A stretch of 64,000 nt of DNA from Platynereis dumerilii (GCA_026936325.1 JAPTHN010000012.1:24493865-24557864), one strand, 5' to 3'. Counted from the stretch's first letter, positions 11,267 through 24,585 are shown. A program made the numbers and translations. The notes: generated by a model from the letters alone, not told the origin.

Positions 11267-12353
11267 TATTTCACAAAAAAGAACAGTCTATGTGGCAAAA
11301 AAGAGTCTGATGCTTAAAAGATAGGAGTACAGCAGATGCATTGATTTTCAGCCTAACAGCACAGCAAATGCCATTGTTGACACAAAGGGTTCTTCCCTTT
11401 CCTATTTTTCTTTTGTCTTTTCTTGTTCGCCACGACCCAGTGCCCGTTTCACCTAATAATCCGGTTAAGTGATAGTAACAGTGAAGTTAATCCAAGTTGA
11501 CAGCCAAGTTCAAGGGGAGTATCAGAGGGAGTAACCAGACACAGAAGGTGAGAATTTGAGGAGGGTCTTGTCACTATTTGTTTATACTCTCTTTGGAGAA
11601 GGTTAATAGGGGTAATATCAGAGCCAATATGAAACACTATGGGTCAGTGGTGCTGCATTCTGAGTTTCTTAGTGAATAGAAATGTGATTATTACTTCACA
11701 GACAGGCATGTGATGCAATGGAAAGGTTGTGTGTAGCTTGTAGTATAAATATTAGAATTTTCCGGAATATCCTGTATGGTAAGTTAATTCTCCTATGGGA
11801 CTTTTGGGACATCCTAATATGGGTTGATCAGACAGGATAAGGTAACATCTAATATCTAACAAGTGAAACCATCTTGATGCAGCAGAAGAAGTCTATGGAT
11901 CTTAATAAAAGCTCGCCATGAAAGATTCAACAAAACATGTTATGGTGTTGAACTAATGGCTATGATGCAATTATCAATTTGTTTTTTAAATACATCATAT
12001 TACAGTATGTTTTCGCAATCATTATAACATTTTTGTCCATATTCTAAAACATATTGTTTTTAGTTTCACTTAAAGATCTAACAGAACAGCATTACTGGGG
12101 GTTGAGGACTAACAATAACGGTATAGGCCAACTTTGGTCGGTCTCAAAAGAGAAGCTCCCTGTTTGATAAGGGGCGGGTGGTGGAAGGGAAGACCTATGG
12201 AGTACATACATATATTTTCAATTGGGAGTCACTCAGGTCAATAATTGTGAATAAGATATGCAGAAAAAATATTAGAAAAAACAGAACATGTAATTCCAAA
12301 ATCATTCATACACTATTTGAACTAAAAAAACTATTTGATTTCTGAATGGTTAC

Positions 12354-12577
12354 CTTATTAAGGTGCATCTTTTTAGCACTGTTTTGCTTGTTGTATGTGC
12401 CAGACAGTGTGTATAAGACAGCTCGACTTCGTCTTCGGGTATTAAGGTACGACTCGGGTGGTGCCATATCATCGTCGTCGTCATCATCATCATCATATGT
12501 GGGTGAGTCGGGTGATGTATCAGGGGGTGTCAAGGCGCCTGGACGAGGTAGTTTTGTTCTTATGTCTCCTTTTATAT
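12354..12577 (-). CDS. Elk: ELK channel exon: PAS-to-S1 linker with nine-aspartate run
   Basis: This 224-bp exon (phase 1 in, phase 0 out) encodes the cytoplasmic linker between PAS and S1. It starts DIKGDIRTKLPRPGALTPPD, continues TSPDSPTYD into nine consecutive Asp codons (GAT/GAC, about 12470-12496), then MAPPESYLNTRRRSRAVLYT and LSGTYNKQNSAKKMHLNK. The RRRSR-VLY-LSG block is the conserved ELK linker motif (human KCNH8 has RRRSRTVLYHLSG). The Pro/Ser/Asp-rich upstream part is variable in the family. The acidic run beside a basic block is unusual. It is encoded by a near-pure trinucleotide repeat, so its length may vary. The acceptor ends TTTGCAG and the donor is GTAACC. Confidence 0.92.
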
Positions 12578-15500
12578 CTGCAAAAATATTTCATATACTA
12601 TTGCTGTGAGTGGTTTGTATATAATTCCATTAACTTTGATATATAAGTGGGCATCTTTCAATACATCATGTATGTACAGTAGTCCCTGCATTGAGTGGCA
12701 ACCATGTTGACAAATAATTTTCTGTGCGCTTTTTTTTGGTGGATTTACCACTTAATTTTGGTTAACACTATACTAATAGGAGATGAATAGCAACCAAATT
12801 TGTTATCCACTACTGTTCAAGAACATGTATCTACATGTGTAGAACACCAGTTTAAACTGATCCATGGGGTACTTGACATCTGAGTAGAGATTATTTCTCA
12901 ACAAGTGACTCCTCAAAGGGACTGCTGAACTTAATATTTCCTTCCTTGGATTAGGGGTCCTTCTGCTGCTAAGGGAGGGGTTGAGGAAGGATGGTCATTA
13001 AAAGAAAATGCATTAGTGTGACATAAATATATTATGCATAAATGAAAAAGCGGCACAAACGTGATATGATGAAACGTCAACAATATTAAAACATTGTGGT
13101 GATGTAGGCATTGTCAGTAAAATTTTTCAAATCATTAAATGAGGGTAATCGAAAAACTTCGGTTTTAAAAAACTTCCCAAATTTAAACGAGGATAAACGA
13201 CAAGTTAATTAAGCCATATATGTATTACAAGAAACTTTCAATTAGTAATTTGGTTATGATAACTTTATATTATCTGAAAAGACCAGAGTATGCAAAATGT
13301 CATAAAATTGTATTTTGTAACTTCATAGCAATGAGGTTGATCACACTGAAACTTGGTTAACCATATTTGACATATTACCAACTGAACACTCTTCAAATAT
13401 TGGTACTTAGAAATAGGAAAGGTAGGATAGCTTGACAAACATCTTTGGTCATAAATGGAATAGATATATTAAAAGATCTCTGTTAATGTCTTATGGGTGA
13501 GAACATATGGTAGTTCTTACCCTACATAATAGCATAAATATGTCAAGGATTTTTTTAGAAACAATTGTCACACCTAGCAATATCTAAAGGGGCTTAAAAC
13601 ACTCTTATACATGTAAACAGTAAATAACTACATTAACCTTTCGGTAACATGGCAAATGACCGAAGGTACTGGCTAATTCTATCCTCCTTTGTATTTTATC
13701 AGGCATCTTTACGCTGTCTGGACCATAAGACTTTAATATGTCTGAAATCCCTTGACCCGAAAGGCGTGATAGCATCTGTGACGTTTCACAAATTCTAGAT
13801 ACTTAGCATCTCAGGTAGCATCTCAGGTATATCACAGGAAAATAACATTCAACGATCAGGTGCACTATCAGTTATTATTATATAGATCTATGCTGGTGAA
13901 ATCTTAATGACTTTTATACAAACTGGATGGACAATTTAAATTATGAAGGTCTGACACATATGTAGTACGATAAAAATCATATGACCTAAACAAATTTTTT
14001 TTTTTTTTCAAAGAAAGGCAGAATTTCTCGACTTAAGACAAAAAAATAGTCTTTATTGAGTAATTTCCCCTATTCTTGTTAATCCTTTTTTAGACAATTC
14101 TATCTCATATCATTGGCTACAACTATCACTGTCAAATGACGCTGTGATTAGGGTGACCATATTTTCTTTCAACATCACTAAGAAATACTCTTTCTTGATA
14201 TTTTTGGTCTTATAAATCTCTTTTTTATTTGCATGATTTATATATTTTCACCAAGCAAATGGTTTTCAGCATTTCTCCTATTGGCAAGGGTAACAGCCAT
14301 GATAGCAAAGCCCATAGAAAATAAATCAAGAATGAAAGAGTCCACTGCTTTTTAAAAGAATAAATTATCGGAAATCCTAAGTAATTCTGTGGTATAATAG
14401 AGAAAATATCAGTGGTATGATTGCTAAGTGTCCATTTGTGGACATTTCTAGAACATTTCTCTCCTGAAAAATCAGGTATAGAACAAAGATTTTTGTAGAT
14501 TTGAAGAGAGTCACAATATAGTACTCACTAGATAAAAAGATTGAGAAAATAGAATTCTCTGCAGGTTTTCAAAATAAGAAAAATAGCATGTGGATAATCA
14601 TATATCTAATCAAGCTATCAAGGAACTGTTTCAAAACAAAGTTAATTTTCAAGTATGGTACACTTTTTTACATCCTGCAGCACTATATACCGGAAGGTTT
14701 TTTTGGATTGCCAAAAGTTCTTCACTCTGACATGGGAATAGAATTTTATAATTGCTTTAAAATTACAGCACTGGCGGCCTTTTTCTCAAAGATATTTAAG
14801 TTGGTTTACAATTCAACTGGTAACAGTGACGTCTTTTATTTTGATTTATTCGCTGGCACTACATCCATTTCTAACAATAACAAGACAGTATACTGCACTC
14901 CAACAAAGTGCTCTAAGGACAATATCTTACTCCAAGTACAATAAAAACAACAGACAATATTGCATTGTGATGTCGAACGCAATTTACAATATTCTGTTTA
15001 CAACAGCATATGTCAACACTCATGCAAATACAAACACATTAGAGATTGTGTGGAGATTAATCTTTTATCATCAAATTGATCCTAGCTCAAATACTTCTTG
15101 GTTTGGAAGTGCGACGATTAAAGATATGAGAATTATTTCTCTCCTTTTAAGGGCATTATAAATTGGAAGGGAGAGGATACTCTGCCATCTTAGAATTTAG
15201 AATTTGATACTGACTATCAAACAATATATCATTTTTGGATAACCTAACCAAAGAAATGTTTTCAGACTGTTGATGCTTAAATAGTGATGGTGATAAGACA
15301 AAAATAACTTAGATAACTTTATCCACAGCAATAATGGAAGATTCCTGAAAACTTGAGTAGGTTGCAATTTACGTCATGCAAAAGAGTTATCCCTCATTAA
15401 AACTTTAAAAGAGTCATGAAAGTGCTTGAAGTTATGACTGTCATAAATTTCAAAATCAAGTGCAGTTGACCAAAAATAAAAATAAATCCTTGTACCTCGT

Positions 15501-18500
15501 GCTTTATCAAACTTCTGACAAAAATGCCTTATAGCGTTGTTTCATTAAGATAAGTGTATGTCTAGTTTTGGAAGACTTAAATTCAAGCGACGAATACCTT
15601 ATTCCACTAGTTGCATATATTAATCTATCACAAGACAAAAATATGAAGTGTCAACTGCGAAGAATACATAGTTGCACCGAAACCCCCATTGCGCAATCAA
15701 TAGTGATACACTGTTAGCATATAGAACGGTGCAAAGTTTAGTGCAGACCAAACTCATATCAAAAAGATGACACATAACTAAAGTGTTACGTGGATGCCGT
15801 GCACGGTGTTAAAAAAAGACTTTTGCGACATTTGTCCAATATTTTTACCTTTATCTGGGTAACTTGAAACCAACAAACCTGGGCCCGGCAAGGCTCCCCA
15901 AATATTATCTGAAATTATATACACCGCTATCATTTATATTTGTTTCTAAATCTTCCTTGTTTGACTAACACACTGTTTCACTTGCAGTTCAATTACATTG
16001 TGTTATTTAATATTTAATGACATTGTGTCACTTCATTATTAGTCTTTTTGTATATGTATCATGCAAATATAGACAACAATATCATCTATGTAAGTCATGT
16101 GACATAGTAATTGTTACAGTTTTGTATAAACTATCATCAATAGTTGTTGTGCTTTTGTACACCGTTTGCAATAATTGCATGTGCAGCATGTAGATTTGTT
16201 GAAGTGGTATAAATCAAATCAACGATCGCTTTTAAAAACATACACATTACACTTGTGACTTTTCAAAAGTAATTCAAAATTCAGTTATTCTTAATCTTTT
16301 GACAAAAATTTATGGAAACAACAAAAATGTGATACTGCAAGTAACAGCATTGCAGCAAATTTTTTTTAAACAAAATATATATCTTATTGACACACTTGAT
16401 TATATATATACATGTATATGATGCAGCAGTTGCACAATTCACAAAAAATCTGAATTGTGAACTCAAACTCAAAAGAAAAAAGGGATATTCTGTTTCAGTT
16501 GTCTAATAATGCATTTTTAACTATAAAAATTCTTGCAAAATTCAATATGCTCAAAATTTGAAGTAAACAGCAGTTGTTAGTGGTGAACTATTATAACAAT
16601 ATTGCATTGTGCATGAACTTGTTCTGATTTGATTGTTTGAAAAGTTATATTAATGCTATATTAATGGTTTTGCAACTAGTATTTAGTGATTTTGTCTGAT
16701 AGACTTCTGGTGTCTGCCTCAGTGGAACGTTTGATTCATTAATGTTGACAGCAAAGTCTTGAAGTTTGGGATCATTCAGTCTGCCAATTTGAGGTAATGT
16801 GCTTCCTTCTTGTGACTTTGTTAACATATCAATTTTTAACATGATAGCCTTATGAAAGAAAGAATATGCTTTGTATTGAAATTTCTTTTGAATGCGATAG
16901 ACCCTGCTAGTCTTGCAAGAACCGCTCAAAAGAATACACATATGCGTTATGTGAATACTAGAAGAATTTGATTATTCTGAGGAGAACATAAATTATCTGA
17001 AAAATATTAATTTTCTCTCTTTCTGTTTTTCTAAAATCTGATATATTTTAAACCAACCTCAGATCGATGAAAGAGGAGAGTTTTCCACAAGGTTATAAAT
17101 TACATTAATTAATCTTCCAGGATTTGTTGAAGTATCATCCAAGCACTATTAATGTTGAAGTGCAGAAAACAAGTTAATTTTTTTATGCATTGATTGTTGC
17201 TTTATCTTTAAAATAGAAATGTGTGCAAGAAGAAGGTAGATTGATTATTAAAATGTACACAGTGATTAAACAGGATCAAGCATTATTTGAAAAGGAAAAT
17301 GATAGCATTCTTATTGTAAAACATATCAACATTGATGTGTTTATGACATATTTTTTTAGAATGATCTTTTTTTGAAATAATTATTGCTATTAGAGCAAAC
17401 ATTAGGGAACAGTTAATAGAACATATAATAGAACATATTAGAGACATTATCATTATCATGATTGAATTATGCAAAAGATATATGTTTTCAGAAATTAATT
17501 GTTATAATTAACAGAATTATGATTAGTTGCTTGGGTAAACATTAATACCACACATACCTAGAACAGGGTCATATCTATTGATACTTACCAAATTTCATAG
17601 AAAGGTCTTTTAATTTTATACCTAAGCAAAAAGTCAGGGGAGATACACAATAAGTGATTTTGTAAGAAATAAAGAAAGAAGTTAAAGTATTAGAGGCATC
17701 AGAAAGCATCAGCATTAGTGATATGATTAGTGGATATATATATTTTTAAACCCTTAGCACAAATAGTGAGCAAATGGTTACAACGAATTGTTTCGTATAT
17801 TATGAGTAAAGGAAAGTGATTACAGTGAAAGAAAAACAGAATATAGAATATAGAATATATAGAAAGTATGCATTGACATAGAAAATATGTATTCAGAAGG
17901 CATGTTCCCAAACTGGTGACATTAGAAACTAAATAAAAAACAAAAGATATAATTACGAAAAATCAAGTAGGTTTTAAAGATTAACAGTTAATTTATGACC
18001 TTCTAATGCCAACAATTTCTGAACATACAAACAAACAAATAAAAAAGATAAATGAATGAAATAAACAAATAAAACACTGAATTGTAAACAAATAGCAACA
18101 ACATAAGTAGTGCCAAAGTGTACATTAACAAATAACATGCACATAGAAATTCTAAAGTGCAAAAAAGAAATCTTAATTTCAAACTCATTTAAATCGTAAA
18201 TGAAGTTGAAATTTTTTAATAATTCAATATCTCGTGACATAGGATATCACAAATGATGATATGTACATCGTCATTCATTCTTATCAAAATAACAATATTA
18301 GAAGAAGTTGTGCATTTGCAAAAGTATCAACCAATAATGTGTGAAAGAGATATCTATCTATCGAAATTATTATTATCTAGAAAATGTAATTTCTGGAAAT
18401 AAAATATGGTGTGATAGAAACTTTCCAGAAATTATGGCCATTTAACCAGTATAGTGTATAGTGTGTACGCATTATTTCATGTTTAATTTTTTATTGTCTT

Positions 18501-19252
18501 CTTAGCTGGCACAATATACTCTAGAGCAGGGACAAAAAGATCTTTACCAATGTTTACATTAAATTTTTGTTACATAGTTTGCTATCATAATCATAAAAAG
18601 TAAGGAAGCAGCCAGTTAAAGATATTTTACCAGTTATTGTTTATCAGCAAGAAATAGTAACTGGCTTTTATTTAAACATATTTTGCACATGACATTCACT
18701 TGAAAACATATTACTTTAACTTTTCTTTTTTTACAAAATTCAATAGATCATCCAGATAAGTTTTCATGATAATAAGTAAAAAATAAAAAACATTTTATTT
18801 GTCTCCAAACTTATGTCTTGATGTTGCTTATTAAGGCTCATAATATTTGTTGATCTTTATGTCCAACATTTTCAAGGAAGTCAAAAAGGTGCCCAAGGAT
18901 TCGTAAAAGGATATATGAGATCAGTTCAAAACATAAAATTTCCTTTAATATACTGTTTTATGTCTTTCTATACTGGTAATAACAACAAATTGACAGTGAT
19001 CTGATTACAGGACGGGAGAAACAGGAACACTTTCTTTGTCTCATATCTGATATTTGATATTACTGACTAATATTTGATCTGGCAAAATGTGTAACAAGCC
19101 AAATTGATTTCTTCACATTTTGATATTATGTAATAATTCACTCTCATTACCTTTACTGACTTTGTGCTGAGTCATTGACTAGATCAGGTTACTAGGAAGT
19201 GAAGATTTATAAGTATTTATGGTGTTCTATCAAAAGGAAATAAAAGCTATCT

Positions 19253-19389
19253 CACACTCTCTAAACAATGACGGGACAAAATTGGTTTTTTAGATTCAAA
19301 ATGGTTTTTTGAAAAACCAAATTTCAATGCAAAAAACCAACATGGATTTTTTTTTAAAAACCAATTTTGTCTGAAATATTTTAGAGTGC
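19253..19389 (-). mobile_element. Palindromic MITE, copy 3 (about 137 bp)
   Basis: This has the same core (GATTCAAAATGGTTTTTTGA) and orientation as the 8948 copy, with more diverged ends (CACTCTCTAAACAATGACGG at the left, TTTTAGAGTGCA at the right). It retains the longer right half that copy 2 lacks, and looks the most diverged of the three. Confidence 0.8.
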
Positions 19390-20592
19390 AGTTCAAAAAA
19401 AACTTTTAACTTGATATCCTTAACTTGGCATTATGTCTCTGTCTCAGGTTAAAGAAAGATGCACCTGGTGAAACAAACCAGGGCTTCTGATAGTTGGAAA
19501 AGTTGTCTTTATTAAAAAACGTCTTTCTAAAAAATGAAGTATATGAGTGAAGTTTTTCAATAAAGACATTAAGAAAATGTTTGTTTTGTTTTTTGTTTTT
19601 GTTTTTTTGTTTTTCAGAAAAATATTTCATGATGTTTCGTAACTGACAGGTACTTCATTAGCCAATTCTTATATTTTTGCAGTTTTCGAAAAGAAAAAAA
19701 GCTTTAGCAATATGGAGTTATATTTGCATTGGCAAAATCATTGAAGATTGCTCGGAACATTACTTCACAAATTTAAACCTATCACAGAATTTGCCTGGGT
19801 GATGTTGTTAACTTTTTTGCTGAGAATGTCTTTGTTGTTATAGTCCTGCCAAACAATTACAAACAATGATGTCGATCCTGTCTTGACGTTCTGCTCATTT
19901 CAGTTTAAGTGTATAGAGGCCGTCCTTATCACGCCCACATGTGAAATCCTTTATATGTCAAAATGTGATTCATAGGGATAAATTAAGTTGTGTTTGGACA
20001 AAAAAAAGAACATGGTAACTATATCTGAATGATATGAATAGGCTTCTTCTTAACCTGAAATTAGAAAAACTTTGAAAACAAAAAATGCTTTAAAAAAAAG
20101 TCTTATCCTGCAATAACATATTTTGCGTTTTCTATTGAAATAACTGTAACCATCCTTTTTTGTGTAAATGTTCTTTGATAAAGTTATAAGGACTTGTAGA
20201 GTCATTGACATCAAAACTTTCTGAACTTATTAAAAAAAAATAAAGCACCATAATTATTGATACTCTGTACCATGTAACAATTTGACAGCGCGTCAGATTA
20301 AGAATGGCACTCAATAGCTAATTGTGTCTTTAATTGGATACACTTGCTATTTCTAGTTTCTTGATTGTCAAATTGCCTTCAAGTGTCATCTTATAATGCT
20401 AAGTTGTTGTTACTGTTGGTAACTTGAAATAATAAGAGCTATTTCTGACAAGTGAAGTGTTTTAATCAGGTTATTACAGTTCTGTTGTTATTATTTATGT
20501 GTTGTCAACAGACAGTGTTTTCACTTTTTGACACATTGGTATTTAATCCCATGAATCCTTATCTTCAGTACTATCCATCTGTTAAGGATATG

Positions 20593-20701
20593 TATAGGTT
20601 ATTCACCTAGGGAGAGGCAATATGTGATTTATCCAGCGAGGGCGTTAGCCCGAGCTGTGATAAACACATATTGTCGATCCCGCGGTGAATAACTGGCTTA
20701 T
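20593..20701. repeat. Short inverted-repeat element
   Basis: Outer arms read GTTATTCACC at the left and GGTGAATAAC at the right. An inner pair, GTGATTTATCC and GATAAACAC, flanks a GC-rich centre GAGGGCGTTAGCCCGAGC, itself partly palindromic. The nested inverted arms suggest a MITE or foldback element. Terminal duplications are unclear. Confidence 0.6.
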
Positions 20702-21286
20702 ACCATAAGACAAAACTGAAACTTGTCATTTGTTGCTGTGGTTTTTCACAGCTTCGCTTATTATTCTCCCATGGGAGGATAACTGGACAACAAAGAATAA
20801 GGGATTTATTGCAGTGAAATACTGGCTCATGATTGGCTGACAGAGGTGTCGAATGGTATAACTACATTTACTAATCTTGTTTTTTTAACCAATGAATGGG
20901 TGAGAAATAAGAATGTACAAATGACGCATTTGCTGTAAAAGGAAATCCTTTCTTGATTGGACTATCACTTCCATTTCAACTTATTACTAAGATATATCAT
21001 CTGTTTGCTAAGTACTAACATTCATTGTCGCGTTCTTTTTTAAACAACCACCATGAAAGAAGTGACTTGCTGAAATATTTCCTTCCTATCAACTACATGT
21101 TTTTGAGGATTTTCTGTGTGTACAATTTTTTTGACACTCAAACTATCTCTGAAAAAAGACTAGAAACTTTGTATGTGTATTTTTATCACATTTTAATGTC
21201 AACTACCAAGCTTCATACCTTTTGTTATAACTCTCTCAACCCCTTTCTTACTTATTTTTACCCTTCTTTTTCAATATTTTACTCAC

Positions 21287-21424
21287 CATTTAATCTACTG
21301 TCCAAGTTGTTTCCCATGGCAACCTTTTCCTTAGTGATGTCTTTGTGAGATGCCAAAAATAGAACCACTTCTCCTTTTTCATTTTTAATTGGTACAATGT
21401 CCAGTAAACACCAAAATGGGCTCC
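21287..21424 (-). CDS. Elk: ELK channel exon: C-terminal part of PAS domain
   Basis: This 138-bp exon continues the split Gly codon of the previous exon. It reads [20 protein letters not shown] then [20 protein letters not shown] and LDSRLN. This is the last part of the KCNH PAS domain, whose family pattern is FWCLLD-PIKNE-VVLFL-KDIT. The acceptor is TTTTCAG and the donor GTGAGT; entry and exit are both phase 1. It lies about 21.4 kb downstream of the exon holding the rest of the PAS domain, so one structural domain is split by the largest visible intron. The surrounding sequence is AT-rich intron. Confidence 0.95.
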
Positions 21425-22789
21425 CTGAAAAGATATAAAAAATAATACAATAAATAAAATTGAAAAGGGATTTTTGTCAGCAAAAATGTATGTAAAACAT
21501 CATCACAAGTTTCTCATATATATTACATTTGAAGTTACTGTTTGTCAACGTGAAAACAACATTACACATAATAAAACTATAACTGAAGCTATACCTTGTA
21601 CATTACACTCCCAACACAAAAGGCTCTTGATGGTAACGAAAAAGGCTCTAAATTGTTTTAGGGTTCAGTTTAATTGAAAAGGTTCAATAGTTGGTGGGAA
21701 GGCCCTATGATAGGACCCCATGCTCCCAACTTGACAGAAAGACGTTCCATTCTGGGAGATTGTAGCCCCGATATGACCCACTGTGTTTTGGCCAGTTTTC
21801 ACATGTATGACCATTGCTGAGATACCGGAATATGCAAGCCCAATTCTGTAAACACTGCTGTAATTGCAGCAGCGAACTGATCCTGATTTGAGCTTCCTGT
21901 TATCACGACTTAAATCTCTGCGAAACTATGTCCAACTTGTGAATTTCGTGAGTAACCTTGCTTAACTTTGAATAAGTGTCACCTTACAGTTGTCAAATGG
22001 CAATTATGTGATAGCCTAATGTCTAAGACATGCCATAAGAATTGTTAAAAGCTTCACAAATTTAAAAGCTTCAACTAACGGCTTTTAAACATGTAGGATT
22101 GCCTGAAAAAATAACCTGCATTGTCAAATTGTCATCTCTATGTGAAGAGCTTCCATAGTTATTGCCAACTTTTAGATAACTTTAATACAAGGCTATTTAG
22201 AACTTTTCATTACGACAGATGCAGATGGTAGAATTACTTAAATCCAGTACCATGCTTATAATATTCAGAAGTAATTCGATTTTAATTAAATTTCAATGAT
22301 TTATTTTGCTCATTTATATAAGTTGCATCCTTCCATGCAGGGTACCCTGCCAACACAGCAACCCTCAGCCACTATTCCAGGCTTTGACCCAGTTGGCCTT
22401 CTCAGCCAAACAGCTAACGGGATTCAAAAACTCTAAGGGTACAATTTATGTGACCTTCCAAGTTGAGGACAAGGAATCTTTATAGGGAGGTCATTTTTAC
22501 AGCTGCTTGCAGCCTGTATTACGAGAGGAGTTTCAGGAAAACTTATGACAACTGCCCTGGTCGTGCTGTTTCACCTATGTCATTAAAACTTGGCATGCAG
22601 TCTGAATAGAATATTATCTTGCTTCCATCAACTTTTGGTCAACTTCTGTGACAATAAATTTTTATTTTCTAAACTAAGATGTACATTTTTCCCGCGAATT
22701 TTAAATGTTCTGCTGCAGTGATGGCAGCTGCCAAGTGCCAGCCAGGGGGATTGTTTACAAATTCATTAAAAAGCTTAAACCAATAAAAG

Positions 22790-22941
22790 AAGAGAAGGAG
22801 AAAGGAATGAAAGAAAAAAGGAAGGAATGAAGGAAGGCAGGAAGGAAGGAAGGAAAGAAGGAAGGAATGAAGGAAAGAAGGAAGCATGAAAGGAAGGGAG
22901 ATATATATAGACAAATATAGATAGTTAGACAGTTAGATAGT

Positions 22942-23003
<62 letters not shown>

Positions 23004-23015
23004 TATAGATGGCCA
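22790..23015. repeat. GGAA-rich tract followed by GATA microsatellite
   Basis: GAAGGAAGGAATGAAAGG-type purine repeats (about 22790-22900) pass into a nearly pure (GATA)n array of about 20 units (about 22928-23003). Confidence 0.95.
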
Positions 23016-23671
23016 GATAGATAGTCTATCTACAAGCAGCTGTTAAAGTGCTTGCACGTTATTTTCAATCTTTAAACTTGCTAACCACAAAAATAGTAAC
23101 CCCTTAATGGGTAACATATGGGCTATTTGAGTATTAGAGAGAAGATAGTGCGATAAACTCCCATTAAAAAGTGGTTTACACCATTTAGAATAAAACAGGA
23201 ATGTCACATGCCAGGAATGACCAGTAGCTAATGAATATCCAATTTCTACCCCAAATAGTGACTTTTGCAGCCCGTGTGGGCAGGGGTTGCCTTGGCACGG
23301 TGATAAGTTAAGGCTTACAAATCAGTTATAAAATGAACATAGATAAAATACATGTGCACTAATGAGCCTGGTGAGTGGTGACTTCTTCAAGAAGCAAATT
23401 GTAAAATGTTTTAACAACATTTTCTAATTATAATTTTGCAGCATGATCTGATTAATTATCATCTAATTTCTATCTCGTCTTAACATCTTATCTGGCACTT
23501 TGTCAATGTTGTATTTAGAAATGGTTGGTGGTGGGGTACTGGTGGGGTCATGTGCGGCGAATATGCAGTGCTCTGCAGCATTCCATATCTCGTCCATGTT
23601 AATTTTTGGCCAATGACCCTCCTATATACATCACTGCAGTTTGCTTATAACAACAACTACCGGTACCCAAT

Positions 23672-24049
23672 CAGGGGCACCCCATGATCTGTTATACCAA
23701 TTATCTGATATGCAGCAGGCGCCCGGCTGGCTGGCAGACTGTCAGCTAGGATGTTCCCAGCTGGCCAAGTTGTCAGCTGGGATCCAATGTTTGTCATTTA
23801 ACCAATGAAATTTCCAGTCAGGTAATGAGAAAGCAGTTCAGGTGGCTGGCGGGGAAAAAAAAAGATTTGTATCAGTTGGCTGGGAGGTACTGAATGACGC
23901 TTGGGCTGGCTGGCAACCCAGCTGGCAGCATAACAGATATTTTCTCCCAGTTGCATAAAAAAATGAATCTAAGTGTCACAAAAGATTTGCAACCAGGAGC
24001 TTACACTGATATTGGCATTATAATAACACACTGTCGCGAGGTGCCCCTG
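23672..24049. mobile_element. Small CAGGGGCACC-ended transposon remnant (378 bp)
   Basis: The left end is CAGGGGCACC and the right end is the inverse GGTGCCCCTG with one change (AGGTGCCCCTG). CCCAAT flanks both sides (23666-23671, 24050-24055). The ends look hAT-like. The visible duplication is 6 bp rather than the 8 bp expected, which could reflect a small loss. The interior repeats GGCTGGC/CAGCTGGC motifs and has no coding capacity. Confidence 0.65.
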
Positions 24050-24224
24050 CCCAATGTTATAGTCAAGTCATCATTTTTGGCATTTTGTTCTTGGTTTAGT
24101 AAGTAAATTTTCCAACTGAATCCTCTTATGTTATTGATGATGAAATGGAACTCATGTCAAGTTAATTGTTTGTAGTTTGAAGCTGAGGTTCTGGACGATC
24201 TTTACGCAACATTCAAACATCGGC

Positions 24225-24585
24225 TTCATCCAACCTAATGCTTGCCAAACATATCAAATCTTGAGCTAACCTGATTCTAGTGCTTGAAATGGCTTGCTAA
24301 TCTGTTTGTCATGAATGCCTTGTCATTTGAGGAGAGCAGTTTAGCATTCGGAGAATTTTGCGCTTGCATGTCAACTGCAAGGCGAACAATCAGCCACACC
24401 TGATGTTGCCATGGATACAGCAACATCCCCTGTTGCCAGGCAATCCAGTCATATGATATTTGAAGTATGCTCTCCCAGATTGCTCCTGTGCATTCTGCAA
24501 AATTACGTAATGGACCCAGGACGTGGTGAGGAAAATGTCACTGGCTGAGAGTGAGTGACAAAATAATACTGATTGGTATTGCCAA
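24225..24585 (-). repeat. Inverted third copy of an intronic repeat
   Basis: Read on the minus strand this matches 27445-27790 and 35898-36240 closely over about 350 bp. Shared stretches include TTTTGTCACTCACTCTCAGC, TGTATCCATGGCAACATCAG, GTGTGGCTGATTGTTCGCCT and AAATTCTCCGAATGCTAAAC. The other two copies belong to the tandem duplication; this one is outside it and inverted. A continuous open frame across the two plus-strand copies shows no recognisable domain. Confidence 0.85.

Larger units (their letters stand above)
7803..12353 (-). other. Intron between linker and S1 exons
   Basis: This 4.55-kb AT-rich intron holds the MITE at 8948-9053, the hairpin at 9146-9254 and a short TA-rich microsatellite at about 11228-11266. 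The remaining stretches (7803-8940, 9260-11225, 11270-12353) show no recognisable gene or mobile element. Confidence 0.85.
12578..21286 (-). other. Intron between PAS-end and linker exons
   Basis: This 8.7-kb very AT-rich intron includes the MITE at 19253-19389 and the hairpin-like repeat at 20593-20701. Open frames at 14588-15161 (plus) and 17974-18240 (minus) have no recognisable domain and low-complexity, AT-driven composition. I see no further gene or element. Confidence 0.85.

Noticed and set aside
14588-15161. Two overlapping open frames of 118 and 111 codons
   Set aside because: They lie within an AT-rich intron and show no domain, no conserved motif and no repeat support.
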